Virus record (IMG/VR): IMGVR_UViG_3300042350_004635
Coordinates: 1-27,039 of that record
Direction: 5' to 3' (one strand)
Source: a virus
DNA length: 27,039 nucleotides
Part shown: one piece after another, positions 16,357-24,254 of the stretch
Position numbering within the stretch: the stretch's first letter is position 1
Layout: each line of letters opens with the position of its first letter
Notes under the pieces: model-generated
What the model was told of the DNA's origin: nothing
Databases searched by the model: none
The model's input: only the letters and a program-made list of their open reading frames with translations
Translations under genes and position numbers: made by a program

Positions 16357-16751
16357 TAGCCACCTCCGGTTACTCGGAATATGCCGGATATGAGTTGCTT
16401 AAGGTCTGGGCGTGAAGCTGCGTGCATGCTAAGGTCAAATACAAGCTCAAAACGCCCTTCTATACCGTTGAGGGTGGCTAGTGCTTGAGATCCGTTTATG
16501 ATGCGTGGGTCTAGCGTGCTCGGGGAAAGTAGTCGCCCGGATACGTTGTAAGTGGTTTGGTCAGTACCTGTAGATGACTTCCAGTTTGGTGGTTGAATAG
16601 CAAGATGGGCTATGTATTCAACTGTCTCTTCGTTGTAGTTATAGTTACCGGTATCTGTGTTTATAGTTAGTGTGGTGCCGGGTACTTGGAATGCAAGTAT
16701 TGCGTTACTCCAAGGGCTGTAGGCGGCAATAGTTTGGGTATTGGGGGGCAT
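16356..16751 (-). CDS. Head-tail connector or tail protein, unknown family
   Basis: This is a 131-residue protein starting MPPNTQTIAAYSPWSNAILA. It contains YNYNEETVEYIAHLAIQPPN and a C-terminal ISGIFRVTGGG. The beta-rich character and position directly before the gp10-like gene suggest a head-tail connector or stopper. It ends at TAATG with the next gene. The family is not recognised. Confidence 0.65.
   Translation of the reverse strand: MPPNTQTIAAYSPWSNAILAFQVPGTTLTINTDTGNYNYNEETVEYIAHLAIQPPNWKSSTGTDQTTYNVSGRLLSPSTLDPRIINGSQALATLNGIEGRFELVFDLSMHAASRPDLKQLISGIFRVTGGG
16362..16367 (-). promoter_or_regulatory. Ribosome binding site GGAGGT for the gp10-like gene
   Basis: GGAGGT lies five bases before the ATG at 16356 and inside the end of the upstream gene. 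It supports the TAATG-coupled start. Confidence 0.7.
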
Positions 16752-16820
16752 GGTATCAAATCAGACATTGCTTAATTGAGCTTTCTTTATCATTGGGGTT
16801 TCATGGTTGCTGCTCTCCGC

Positions 16821-16955
16821 TCACGGCTCCAACCTCCCGCGCATCCAGCGACGCAGCGCCTCGGGCTTAGTTACCACCCAGTACGCCAGCGGGAACAGGG
16901 CCAGGTGCAGTACCGTCATAAACGCTGCCATGGCGACAACATCCCGTAGACTCAT
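16821..16955 (-). CDS. 44-residue single-helix membrane peptide
   Basis: An ATG at 16955 opens 44 codons ending in TGA at 16821. The peptide has a short polar start (MSLRDVV), one hydrophobic segment (about residues 7-29, AMAAFMTVLHLALFPLAYWV) and a basic C-terminal tail (RRWMRGRLEP). This topology fits a small phage membrane protein such as a pinholin-like, Rz-like or superinfection factor; none can be chosen. It sits alone between the fiber module and the tail module. There is no clear ribosome binding site. Composition and layout make it plausible, but it is short. Confidence 0.45.
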   Translation of the reverse strand: MSLRDVVAMAAFMTVLHLALFPLAYWVVTKPEALRRWMRGRLEP

Positions 16956-17029
16956 GGCTAACCGCTAGGTGGAGACATGGCGATTATAGCCTAACCATTT
17001 GGTTGTCGATGCCTGGGGAGGGTGAGGCG

Positions 17030-17881
17030 TTAGGGAATGGCGGCGGACAGGGCGTTGATCAGCGTGGTTACGCGGGCGTCGAGGAGGGCAAGGTCTAGGG
17101 ATTCGCCGATAGAGTAGAAGGCGATGCGGGCGCTGGAATAGTCCGTTGACGTTGCACCATTTGACCAAAATACAAAAATGTTTCCGTTGAATGAAGCGGT
17201 AGACGCCTGCGTTATTGAACTATTAATCCCCCCATTTCTTTGAATGTAGGAGGATGATGTGCTTCTTGCCAATGCAATTAACCCAGTCGAAGATCCGCTC
17301 CCATACTGAACAAAATCAGCCGATCTGTTTCTAGCGAACAGGTTTCCACTTGATCCGAATCTACCAATATGCGTTGAACCGGCTTGGTTGTAACCAGCTC
17401 CAATGTAAAAAGGATACTTGTTTGAAGCTGCTGTAGTCGGTGTGGTCGCATAGACGCTTATGTGCTGATTGTTCTGCGGATCAGCGTTGTTGTTTCGATT
17501 GCTATTCAAATAGTTATTTGTTCCATTCCCCGCTGTCCCAGTCTTCCGGTTGTAATTCCACCCGCCGGCCGTACCGAACTCTGTAGGCGCAGGCCCCACC
17601 ACTGGCACCAACGCCCCAGCCCGCGTCCGTGCTCCAGCCATGGTGCACGATGCCTTGATGACACTGGCCGCCTGGCTGATCACGTTATTGGAGATACCCA
17701 GATAAGAGATTGAAACCAAATCTTGCAGGAATGTCGATGCGAGATCAGTTACACCCATCTCCAGCCCAGACGTATTGCCTGCTTCAACATCAGCCGCTGT
17801 AACCCTGTCCAGATAATCCTGAACATAGGCAGGGTATAGCAGTAGCCTCTCCCTCCGCCGATACGGTCCAATCACTGGCAT
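17030..17881 (-). CDS. Fiber-like virion protein with Gly/Asn/Ser-rich domain
   Basis: This is a 283-residue protein from the ATG at 17881 (MPVIGPYRRRERLLLYPAYV), which is preceded directly by AGGAGG. A GTG at 17953 would add 24 residues and overlap the previous gene by 11 bases. The first 90 residues are helical (YVQDYLDRVTAADVEAGN, FLQDLVSISYLG). The rest is rich in Gly, Asn, Ser and Thr (NYLNSNRNNN, FGSSGNLFARNRSADFV) and ends FYSIGESLDLALLDARVTTL. This resembles lectin-like or fiber shaft domains of aquatic phages. A role in host or surface binding is inferred from composition and position. Confidence 0.65.
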   Translation of the reverse strand: MPVIGPYRRRERLLLYPAYVQDYLDRVTAADVEAGNTSGLEMGVTDLASTFLQDLVSISYLGISNNVISQAASVIKASCTMAGARTRAGALVPVVGPAPTEFGTAGGWNYNRKTGTAGNGTNNYLNSNRNNNADPQNNQHISVYATTPTTAASNKYPFYIGAGYNQAGSTHIGRFGSSGNLFARNRSADFVQYGSGSSTGLIALARSTSSSYIQRNGGINSSITQASTASFNGNIFVFWSNGATSTDYSSARIAFYSIGESLDLALLDARVTTLINALSAAIP

Positions 17882-17942
17882 CCTCCTGGGGTTTGGTCGG
17901 CCACAGGTAGCGGGCTGCCACCATGGCGGAAGCAGCCATCCA

Positions 17943-18638
17943 TCACGCGACACCGCTAACCCAACCAGAGCTTTCGCGTGTCAGCATTCGATCGAATTCA
18001 ATGCTATTGGGCGGAGTCTTGGCTTGTCCATGTTCGTCTAGTTCAAGATCCCCGTTTTCGTCAATTTTAAGAGCGTCAATTTCTTGGTTTAACTCTGCCA
18101 ACCTCATCCTATTGTTTACCAGTGCTTCTTCTACCCTCTCATCTGTTTCGACTACTTCCCGAAAAAACTCGACGCTTCCAATTTCAGGGTTTCCTGATCC
18201 AGAAGAAGCGAGTGCTTTTATGGCAGTAGATAACACTTTGTCATAGCTTGGATCGTCTTGTGGCCAAACCGTGCGCTGCATTTGCTTGAATTTCTCAAAA
18301 GCATTGCTTTTAAGGGTTTCCTTGGGTAAAAGATGTAGCGACCGAACTGTTTTGTAAATCCCTTGAGGGTGCCCTATTGGAGGCTGCGGCTCGTATCGCT
18401 CTAATACTTGTGCGCTTTTAACATAAAACTTTTCGGAGTCATACCCCGCCCCTTCAAAGGGCTCTACTAGAAAAAACTCATACGGCTTTTTGTGTGGAAA
18501 GCCATTGCCGTACGGCCACTTTTCTCCCCTTGTGTCAAGCACAACGCCGGCAAAATCTACGGCTACAAATCTTTTGGTACTATCTCCGGTGATTTCGTCG
18601 TATTCGACGCCGGTTTCAGGGTTGGTGAGAATGGCCAT
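17943..18638 (-). CDS. Unknown protein of the fiber module
   Basis: This is a 231-residue protein. The N-terminal half is compact (VAVDFAGVVLDTRGEKWPYG, YEFFLVEPFEGAG). The C-terminal half is acidic and helical with a likely coiled coil (RMRLAELNQEIDALKID). It starts two bases after the upstream stop. Unlike its neighbours it is not low-complexity, so it may be an assembly factor or adapter for the fibers rather than a fiber itself. The family is not recognised. Confidence 0.7.
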   Translation of the reverse strand: MAILTNPETGVEYDEITGDSTKRFVAVDFAGVVLDTRGEKWPYGNGFPHKKPYEFFLVEPFEGAGYDSEKFYVKSAQVLERYEPQPPIGHPQGIYKTVRSLHLLPKETLKSNAFEKFKQMQRTVWPQDDPSYDKVLSTAIKALASSGSGNPEIGSVEFFREVVETDERVEEALVNNRMRLAELNQEIDALKIDENGDLELDEHGQAKTPPNSIEFDRMLTRESSGWVSGVA

Positions 18639-18640
18639 GG

Positions 18641-19189
18641 TTAGGGGTCGGGGTAGAGAAGAATTAGCGTGAGGACGTGGCCCGAAGAGCCAGTCCCGTG
18701 GCTCATGTAATCGAATCCTACCGAGTCTCTGGCGGCACCAGAGACCGATCCGCTAGAGATGCTGGCGGTTGCGTTTATGCTATGGACCGATGGAGCAAGG
18801 GACACGACATTGTTGGCAGTGGTAAGAAAAAAGGTTTTCGTGCCGATAGACGTAGTGCCTGCCCCGGTGCGAATATATGGTCGGGCGTCGCTTGCGCTTG
18901 CCGTAGCCATTGCGGTAGGAGCGCATGTCCACCAGGCGCCTATTATTGTAAAGTTTCGATCTATAGGTATTTCGTCTTTTTGGTTGCCGGTCGGAATACT
19001 GGTGTCGCCTATATTTGAGCCTCGTAGCTTGACGATCTCTCCAGGCACCAGTTTGCCATTTAGCAGAATCAGGCCGCCCGCTGGCACAACAGGCGGTTGC
19101 CACGCAACGGAGCCGTCAGCCTGCCGCCTTGGGGTGTCCCCTGTTGAGCCAGGCTGACCCCTGATAGTGAAAGGCCCCCAGAAATCCAT
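18641..19189 (-). CDS. Virion/fiber-like protein
   Basis: This is a 182-residue protein starting MDFWGPFTIRGQPGSTGDTP, then WQPPVVPAGGLILLNGKLVP. The second half is Ala/Ser/Thr-rich and strand-like (ATASASDARPYIRTGAG, SLAPSVHSINATASISSG) and ends GHVLTLILLYPDP. This looks like a trimeric fiber tip or collar decoration. Start and stop are packed against the neighbours with gaps under 5 bases. The role is inferred. Confidence 0.65.
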   Translation of the reverse strand: MDFWGPFTIRGQPGSTGDTPRRQADGSVAWQPPVVPAGGLILLNGKLVPGEIVKLRGSNIGDTSIPTGNQKDEIPIDRNFTIIGAWWTCAPTAMATASASDARPYIRTGAGTTSIGTKTFFLTTANNVVSLAPSVHSINATASISSGSVSGAARDSVGFDYMSHGTGSSGHVLTLILLYPDP

Positions 19190-19193
19190 GCTA

Positions 19194-19994
19194 TTAACCT
19201 AGTATTACTGCTTTAAATTCGTTGATGCCAGGCGCAACGCCTTCAAATGTAAAGGTAACAGCATTTACCGATGTTCTTTCTTTGTTACAGTCTATACTGG
19301 CCCTGGTTCCGCTGTTTTTGTAAACTTCCGGCACAACATCGTAACTGTTAAATCCGTGTGTCACTACCCATACAAGCGCAGTACCGTCGCCAATGACAGC
19401 GGTAGCTTTTAGCTTTCGCCCTGGCCAGTTTCCTAGCTTGCCTGGGCTGATAAATTTGCCAGTAATTAGCTGAGCGTCAGTCTCGGCCTGGGTTGCTTCA
19501 GCGGAAACGCCTGGCGTACTTTCAGAGGCAGGAGGGGCAGTTGTCCCAGACGGTATCCACTGGATAGCGGTAGTGCCTAAAGTGCCACTAACGGTAGTCT
19601 GCCTCCATGTAGTACCAGCAGCGCTACCCTCGTCAACGACGGTGATCGCTGACTTGAGTTCTTCGATACTGTTAGCATCGAATGAACGAACCATCGGCGT
19701 AGACGGTCCGTTCCAAACGTAAATGCCATTTTCGGCGGGATTAGTTTGATCTCCCGCAAGCACGCGATCAACACCAGGCCGGTCAAGAGTGACCCCACCT
19801 ATTGACGAACCTGGAGAGGCTAGGTTTACGTTGGCAGAGCTTTTGGTACGAACATTATCCTTAGGCCATAAGCCTTCGATCTGGGCTAGGACAAACCTCA
19901 TGTTTGCCGCATCGCCCGCGTTTACCGGGTCAGGCAGATTTAGTGGCCGGTTGACATTAAGAAAGTCAAGACTGGCGTTTTGTGGAATTGGCAT
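19194..19994 (-). CDS. Tail-fiber-like protein
   Basis: This is a 266-residue protein. It has a LNLPDPVNAGDAANMRFV segment near the N-terminus, a common fiber N-terminal element. DRVLAGDQTNPAENGIYVW (about residues 80-99) is a motif widespread in phage tail fibers, and STPGVSAEATQAETDAQLI is a fiber shaft segment. The C-terminal about 65 residues (VTHGFNSYDVVPEVY and following) resemble the last part of the adjacent 249-residue protein, suggesting a shared knob domain. It is a receptor-binding candidate. It lies between head and tail genes instead of at the tail-tip end. Confidence 0.8.
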   Translation of the reverse strand: MPIPQNASLDFLNVNRPLNLPDPVNAGDAANMRFVLAQIEGLWPKDNVRTKSSANVNLASPGSSIGGVTLDRPGVDRVLAGDQTNPAENGIYVWNGPSTPMVRSFDANSIEELKSAITVVDEGSAAGTTWRQTTVSGTLGTTAIQWIPSGTTAPPASESTPGVSAEATQAETDAQLITGKFISPGKLGNWPGRKLKATAVIGDGTALVWVVTHGFNSYDVVPEVYKNSGTRASIDCNKERTSVNAVTFTFEGVAPGINEFKAVILG

Positions 19995-20018
19995 GATGCT
20001 TGTTGGTAGTGGCCGGGA

Positions 20019-20768
20019 TTAGAGAAGGCGGGCCGAAAGTGCGATGGGCGGGTTTACTGTGACAATAGTTTGGTTGACAGTAGGGTGCAAAACTTCGGCG
20101 TCTATCTCTTGGCCGCCAGCGTTCAACAGCTCGACGCTAGGCCGATAGCCAAGCCCGTGGTTAATGGTGTGGACAGCGGCGGGGATAGATTGAGTATAGC
20201 TAAACCCTTGCAGCGCCCCCTCACCACCACCACCTCCGGTGACTACCAAAACTCCACCAACAATAGACAAACCACTACCCAGAGGCAGTGATGTAATAGC
20301 CCCGTTAATACCGAACAGGGCCAGGCTATCAGCGTTTTCGGCTTGTCCTGAGAGAGTTAGGCCAACAAAGGTCGGACTATCAGTTACACTTAGAGGCTGG
20401 GATAGTGATAAGTCTGTATTATCTGAAGTCGATGAGTCATAGAAATCATAGTAACTATCAGTAAACCCTACTACTGCAATAGAATCTCTAAGTCTTTTAT
20501 ACGCTTGTCCATAAAGAGTGGAATCAAGACCTCCGCCTAGAGCTGCCCCCGAGGGTGCTCCTACTTGAGAACCGATTTGACTAATACGAGATGCGAGAAG
20601 ATGTGCGGATAGATAGGCAACCCCATCCATCCGCATACCGCCGTTTCCCCATACTGAGGCTGGAGTTTCGCGCTCAGCTTGCGCAATAATGGGGGTGATT
20701 ACTCCAGCAGGCTGCTCCCCGAACTCGGGGAAGCGTTCGCAGAGGCTGGTAGCATCAAACAGCGCCAT
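20019..20768 (-). CDS. DUF4054-type head-completion protein fused to a fiber-like C-terminal domain
   Basis: This is a 249-residue protein. Residues 1-120 (FPEFGEQPAGVITPIIAQAE, AYLSAHLLASRISQ, YGQAYKRLRDS) match DUF4054, a family of head-tail adaptor proteins. The second half differs: TDSPTFVGLTLSGQAENADS, a GGGGG hinge, then HTINHGLGYRPSVELLNAGG to the end, all typical of tail fibers. A single protein may thus anchor fibers at the neck. GGAGGT lies ten bases before the ATG. It directly precedes the fiber-like gene, with which it shares the C-terminal pattern. DUF4054 proteins are usually about 120-150 residues, so the extension is unusual. Confidence 0.75.
   Translation of the reverse strand: MALFDATSLCERFPEFGEQPAGVITPIIAQAERETPASVWGNGGMRMDGVAYLSAHLLASRISQIGSQVGAPSGAALGGGLDSTLYGQAYKRLRDSIAVVGFTDSYYDFYDSSTSDNTDLSLSQPLSVTDSPTFVGLTLSGQAENADSLALFGINGAITSLPLGSGLSIVGGVLVVTGGGGGEGALQGFSYTQSIPAAVHTINHGLGYRPSVELLNAGGQEIDAEVLHPTVNQTIVTVNPPIALSARLL
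20716..20731. repeat. Perfect inverted repeat TCCCCGA-AC-TCGGGGA
   Basis: Seven-base arms are separated by two bases, inside the start of the DUF4054 gene. It contains one copy of the iterated CTCGGGG motif and a partial mirror copy. Confidence 0.6.
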
Positions 20769-20772
20769 CGAC

Positions 20773-21216
20773 TTAGCTACCTCCGGTTAGAGTATCAATG
20801 CGTTTTTGAATAGCAGTGCGGACAGGCACGCGCTGGTCTTGCTCCAGCCAGGCTGCTAGACGCTGGAGATCATGAGTGCCTGTAATGACTCTCGTCGCAT
20901 CTGGGAGTTTGAGGCCAGCAATGGAGACATCATCAGGAACTTTCAGGTCCGTCTCACTGAGGATTTCTTTGACCTCATTGCTTTCCATGACGCGGAGGGC
21001 GCCTAGATCCAAAAGACGGAGTGCATGGGGTCCGTGCGGTCCTGCTTTGATACTCTCCCAGTCGTCCTCGGGGATATTATTGATCCCTTCGCGGATAGTC
21101 ACACGAGTGGATTCCTCCGTTTCCTTAGAGATCGTGGTATAGGTAATAGAACACCCATCCATAGGGGGGTTCTCCAGTGCAGGGCTGTAGAAAATGTTGA
21201 CTTGATCTTGGCTCAT
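20773..21216 (-). CDS. Head protein of unknown family
   Basis: This is a 147-residue soluble, charged protein between the major capsid gene and the DUF4054 gene. It contains TISKETEESTRVTIREGINN, DDWESIKAGPHG and ALRLLDLGALRVMESNEVKE, and ends in a helical basic segment (TAIQKRIDTLTGGS). Genes in this place often encode head-tail connectors or small head accessory proteins. No family is recognised. It starts 33 bases after the capsid stop. Confidence 0.7.
   Translation of the reverse strand: MSQDQVNIFYSPALENPPMDGCSITYTTISKETEESTRVTIREGINNIPEDDWESIKAGPHGPHALRLLDLGALRVMESNEVKEILSETDLKVPDDVSIAGLKLPDATRVITGTHDLQRLAAWLEQDQRVPVRTAIQKRIDTLTGGS
20779..20784 (-). promoter_or_regulatory. Ribosome binding site GGAGGT for the DUF4054 gene
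   Basis: GGAGGT lies ten bases before the ATG at 20768 and overlaps the end of the upstream gene, which supports that start. Confidence 0.6.
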
Positions 21217-21249
21217 GGGGAGATTTGTGTAGGGGCCGCTGGTAGCTTA

Positions 21250-22164
21250 TCAGGCTTTCTCCATCACCATGACGGAACGGGGGAAGTAGATGGCTACCCC
21301 ACCGTGGCGGGCGTGGGCGGGAACGGTATATTCCAGGCCCTGGAGTTGAGGAGGGAAAAACTCCAGTGGCTGGGGGAGGTGCATCTCCAGCTTGTCCGGG
21401 TTTCGCTCATAGGTGATGATCCGGTCTTTAGACAAGAACCCGCCGGATTTAGAGGCAGTAAGCTCATTGATGGGTTCAATGTCCTTAATGACCTCGTTGG
21501 TATCGAGGAAAAACTCCATGACAGTGGTGTCCGAAGCCGTCCCGAGCTTCATTGTGGAGATCTTTCGGAACACATTGTACGGAACCAACATGGTGTCTGG
21601 TTGTTCTTTCATGTTGCTGTTCTCGACGATCCGGGTTACCGGTTCATTGAGGAGTTCGAGAACTTCATCGGCGGTGATGCCGGACGTGTCGAACCACTTA
21701 TCAGGTACGATCTTGTCGAGTTGATCGGAATTGAAGAAGCCGCGAAGGCCGGCAGCAGGATCCCCGAAATAGGAAATACGCTGCATCGTTTCTTCATAGA
21801 CGCGGCGCACAGCGTTAGCGCGGCGTTGCTCCAGGTTTGTGTTGGGGACTTCAGCCGCAGCTCGCAGCTCCTGGACGGTGTAGCCAAAACTGGAACCGTA
21901 GGATTCGACCTTGTGGGTTACTTCCTTACGGAACACATCAGCGCGGGGGAGATCCTTTGCCTTATCGGCAATCCGCCGCATCGAGCCTTGTTGGTCGTAG
22001 ATCCTATATGTGTAGGAGTCCTTGCCGTTAGACACTTCACTGTTAATGGGCAGAACGCTAGAGTATTTGATGTCGGCGTACTCGACTTCAAACGCTCTAG
22101 TGATAATATGCTCAAGTTCCCTCGCGAGGAAGAAACCGTGGTTGTCGAGGCGTTCGTTGGACAT
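21250..22164 (-). CDS. Major capsid protein (DUF2184-type, HK97 fold)
   Basis: This is a 304-residue protein starting MSNERLDNHGFFLARELEHI. YGSSFGYTVQELRAAAEVPN and QRRANAVRRVYEETMQRISY are the helical part typical of DUF2184 capsid proteins. DTMLVPYNVFRKI and HARHGGVAIYFPRSVMVME fit the strands of the family. It follows the protease and decoration genes, the canonical order. Codons are strongly G/C-ending, as expected for the most abundant virion protein. GAGAGG lies about eight bases upstream of the ATG. Residues 162-193 reappear, slightly changed, in a plus-strand gene at 25907. Confidence 0.88.
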   Translation of the reverse strand: MSNERLDNHGFFLARELEHIITRAFEVEYADIKYSSVLPINSEVSNGKDSYTYRIYDQQGSMRRIADKAKDLPRADVFRKEVTHKVESYGSSFGYTVQELRAAAEVPNTNLEQRRANAVRRVYEETMQRISYFGDPAAGLRGFFNSDQLDKIVPDKWFDTSGITADEVLELLNEPVTRIVENSNMKEQPDTMLVPYNVFRKISTMKLGTASDTTVMEFFLDTNEVIKDIEPINELTASKSGGFLSKDRIITYERNPDKLEMHLPQPLEFFPPQLQGLEYTVPAHARHGGVAIYFPRSVMVMEKA

Positions 22165-22235
22165 AGTCGGAGCCTCTCGCGAGGATAGATAGAAGGAGGG
22201 GGATTAAGTAGTGGGGGACCTGTGATGGTCAGGGA

Positions 22236-22859
22236 TTAGGTGTCGGCGGTAAAGGTGGCGGCGGCCATCTCGACTTCCAAGACAGCCAGGCCAGCCCCGG
22301 TGGTCTTGGTGATCCAGCGGGCACCGTTGGTGAACAGGGTCGTCCGGGTGCCGGAGGCTGTTTTGCAGAACCTTCCCAGGAATGCCCCGGCCACGGTGCC
22401 GGAGTGGTCGGTATCCCAGAACCTGACAGCATCCGTCAGGGCCACGGCCTCGGTGACGTAGACCCAGATTTGGCCCCGGCGGATGACGTTGAGCGACTTC
22501 CGGTTGGGGTAGCCAGGCCGGCCATCGGCGGCCAGGTTGCTCCCTGGGATCCCGCTCGACAGATAGCTGGCATTGCCGGAGGCGACCCCTTCGAATGTGA
22601 AGGAGTCCGCCAGGATGCCGAAGTTGCCGGTGACCCCGGTGGAGAGGGTCATGGCGTTATCATCTCGACCGCCGGCTGTGTCTACCTGAACCAAGGCCCC
22701 GAAGGGTAGCGCCGCGCTGGTCTGATTGATCCCGGTGAAAGAGTCGTAAGAGTTGAGATTGGCCAGCATCCCTTCATGGGCACCAGCGGAAGTCAGGGGG
22801 TATGAACCTTGAACCCCGATAGGGGAGGTTACTGAGGTTGAGGTGAAAATTAGAGGCAT
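22236..22859 (-). CDS. Head decoration / structural cement protein
   Basis: This is a 207-residue, Gly/Ala/Thr-rich protein between protease and major capsid genes. SLNVIRRGQIWVYVTEAVAL and FWDTDHSGTVAGAFLGRF, then RWITKTTGAGLAVLEVEM, match the beta-tulip layout of 'structural cement' proteins (P22-like gp24/DUF2190 types), which bind outside the capsid at three-fold axes. Codons are strongly G/C-ending, like those of the capsid gene, so high expression is likely. The exact family was judged by eye. Confidence 0.75.
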   Translation of the reverse strand: MPLIFTSTSVTSPIGVQGSYPLTSAGAHEGMLANLNSYDSFTGINQTSAALPFGALVQVDTAGGRDDNAMTLSTGVTGNFGILADSFTFEGVASGNASYLSSGIPGSNLAADGRPGYPNRKSLNVIRRGQIWVYVTEAVALTDAVRFWDTDHSGTVAGAFLGRFCKTASGTRTTLFTNGARWITKTTGAGLAVLEVEMAAATFTADT

Positions 22860-22907
22860 GGCCGGAGGTGTGAGTAGAGGGGATTAGCCTTTAATAGAAA
22901 GAAAGAG

Positions 22908-24218
22908 TCATCGCCTCTTAGAAGCAGTCAGCGGTTTCTGCCAACTATTGTTGGTTTTCTGCTTGTAGCTATCGGAGGATGCTGCAGCATCGCGCCGTTG
23001 GACACCGCGAAGGGCCGTGCGCAGCTTGCCGGTGGAATCGGCAGCATCGGTTCGGGGAGCTGGTTCGGCCTCGGGGGGATCTTCAGCATCAAGCGTGGCC
23101 AGGGCCCCCTCAACCCGGCCCCTCATTTGGGCGACTTCCATCTCCTCATCTGGGGCCTCACCGAAGATGTTTTCGTAGGCTTGGACATACAACTCATCGG
23201 CCTCGATGCCGTCGAAGACGAAATCGTCTTCAAAGGTGGGTGCTAAGAGTTGGAGAGTGTCGAGGCGGGCGGCTACCAAGGTGTCCAACCGGGAAGCTGG
23301 GATCTGAGCGAGAACCGCGTCGATGTTGTCTTCGTCGAGGTGAATCTCACTGGGTTCCCCGGTATCAATCGTGGCCTGAAGCCCATCGGCGCGACCCTCG
23401 GCGATCTCCTTCTCAGCCTCCAGGTCGGAAAAATCACTCTGCAGGGTATCTAGCTTTTCCTGCAGAGTGGAATTAGCAGTGCGCAGTTCAGTGAGGGCCT
23501 TGCTGGAATCCCTCACATAGGCTTGCACCAGCGGAGCATATTCAGGGGCAACCTCAACATCGACTCCATCGAGATTGATACGGGCCATAACGGGGTTCGC
23601 GGGGGGTACGGGCTCGGGGGAATCGAGGAGTGCTTGATCAAAAGATACCGCTGCCGTAGAATCCATTCGATCTAACAGCAACCTGACTTCTGGGCCAGCA
23701 CGTCCTTTAGGGACAATGGCGATGTGGTTGACGCGGATATTGCGTTGGACACCGTCATAGGACTCGCCTGATGGTGTTTGACCGGGGGTAGGGTCATAAT
23801 CGACCCGGTAGCCGGCGGAGACTTCTACAGCGTGATCGGGAGAATCCTTACGTTGGATGTTGTCGATGGATTTTTGGTCAGTAACAAGAAGCGCGACTTC
23901 AACAAAACCGTCGCTGAAGTGGACATGCGAACCAGCATGCCCGATTTGATACATCTTTGTATTATCCGCATCAAGGAGCTGCGGAGGATGATGCCAAGTA
24001 ACTGGCTTCATCCCGAAGGATGCTAGGGTTTCTGGCTTTCCTACTTCCTCTTCCGGGCGGTACTCAGTTTCGACCCTGCCGTCAGCGCGGCGGTATTTCT
24101 GGAGGCCGGTGCGGGCGGTGCGGGCCCGGACCTGGAGGTAGCCCGACTCCGGGTCTATCTTGCAGCCGACGATAGGCAGCGAGAGGAAGTCGTAGCGGGT
24201 AGCTGTTGCTAGGCTCAT
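22908..24218 (-). CDS. DUF2213 prohead protease with C-terminal scaffold-like region
   Basis: This is a 436-residue protein. Residues about 1-190 match DUF2213 (FLSLPIVGCKIDPESGYLQV, MKPVTWHHPPQLL, DHAVEVSAGYRVDYDPTPGQ, VNHIAIVPKGRAGPEVRLLL). This family sits before major capsid genes and is thought to be a capsid maturation protease. Residues about 235-275 form a probable coiled coil (LTELRTANSTLQEKLDTL). The following acidic stretch (DEDNIDAVLAQIP, FEDDFVFDGIEADEL) and basic tail are like internal scaffolding proteins. A protease-scaffold fusion fits the absence of a separate scaffold gene before the decoration gene. Confidence 0.85.
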   Translation of the reverse strand: MSLATATRYDFLSLPIVGCKIDPESGYLQVRARTARTGLQKYRRADGRVETEYRPEEEVGKPETLASFGMKPVTWHHPPQLLDADNTKMYQIGHAGSHVHFSDGFVEVALLVTDQKSIDNIQRKDSPDHAVEVSAGYRVDYDPTPGQTPSGESYDGVQRNIRVNHIAIVPKGRAGPEVRLLLDRMDSTAAVSFDQALLDSPEPVPPANPVMARINLDGVDVEVAPEYAPLVQAYVRDSSKALTELRTANSTLQEKLDTLQSDFSDLEAEKEIAEGRADGLQATIDTGEPSEIHLDEDNIDAVLAQIPASRLDTLVAARLDTLQLLAPTFEDDFVFDGIEADELYVQAYENIFGEAPDEEMEVAQMRGRVEGALATLDAEDPPEAEPAPRTDAADSTGKLRTALRGVQRRDAAASSDSYKQKTNNSWQKPLTASKRR

Positions 24219-24254
24219 GCACCAGTTTACGGCTGGCGTTTAGGGGCAATCAGC

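Noticed and set aside
16965-17168. A 67-codon minus-strand frame next to the fiber-like gene
   Set aside because: It overlaps the end of the 283-residue gene in another frame and reads as Arg/Pro/His-rich shadow sequence.
21025-22188. A 387-codon open frame on the plus strand opposite the major capsid gene
   Set aside because: It mirrors the capsid gene in a G/C-ending codon region, which removes stops on the opposite strand. Its translation looks like random sequence, and the minus-strand frame is clearly the capsid protein.
22979-23476. A 165-codon plus-strand frame opposite the DUF2213 gene
   Set aside because: Low-complexity Arg/Pro/Gly translation typical of the antisense of a GC-rich gene.
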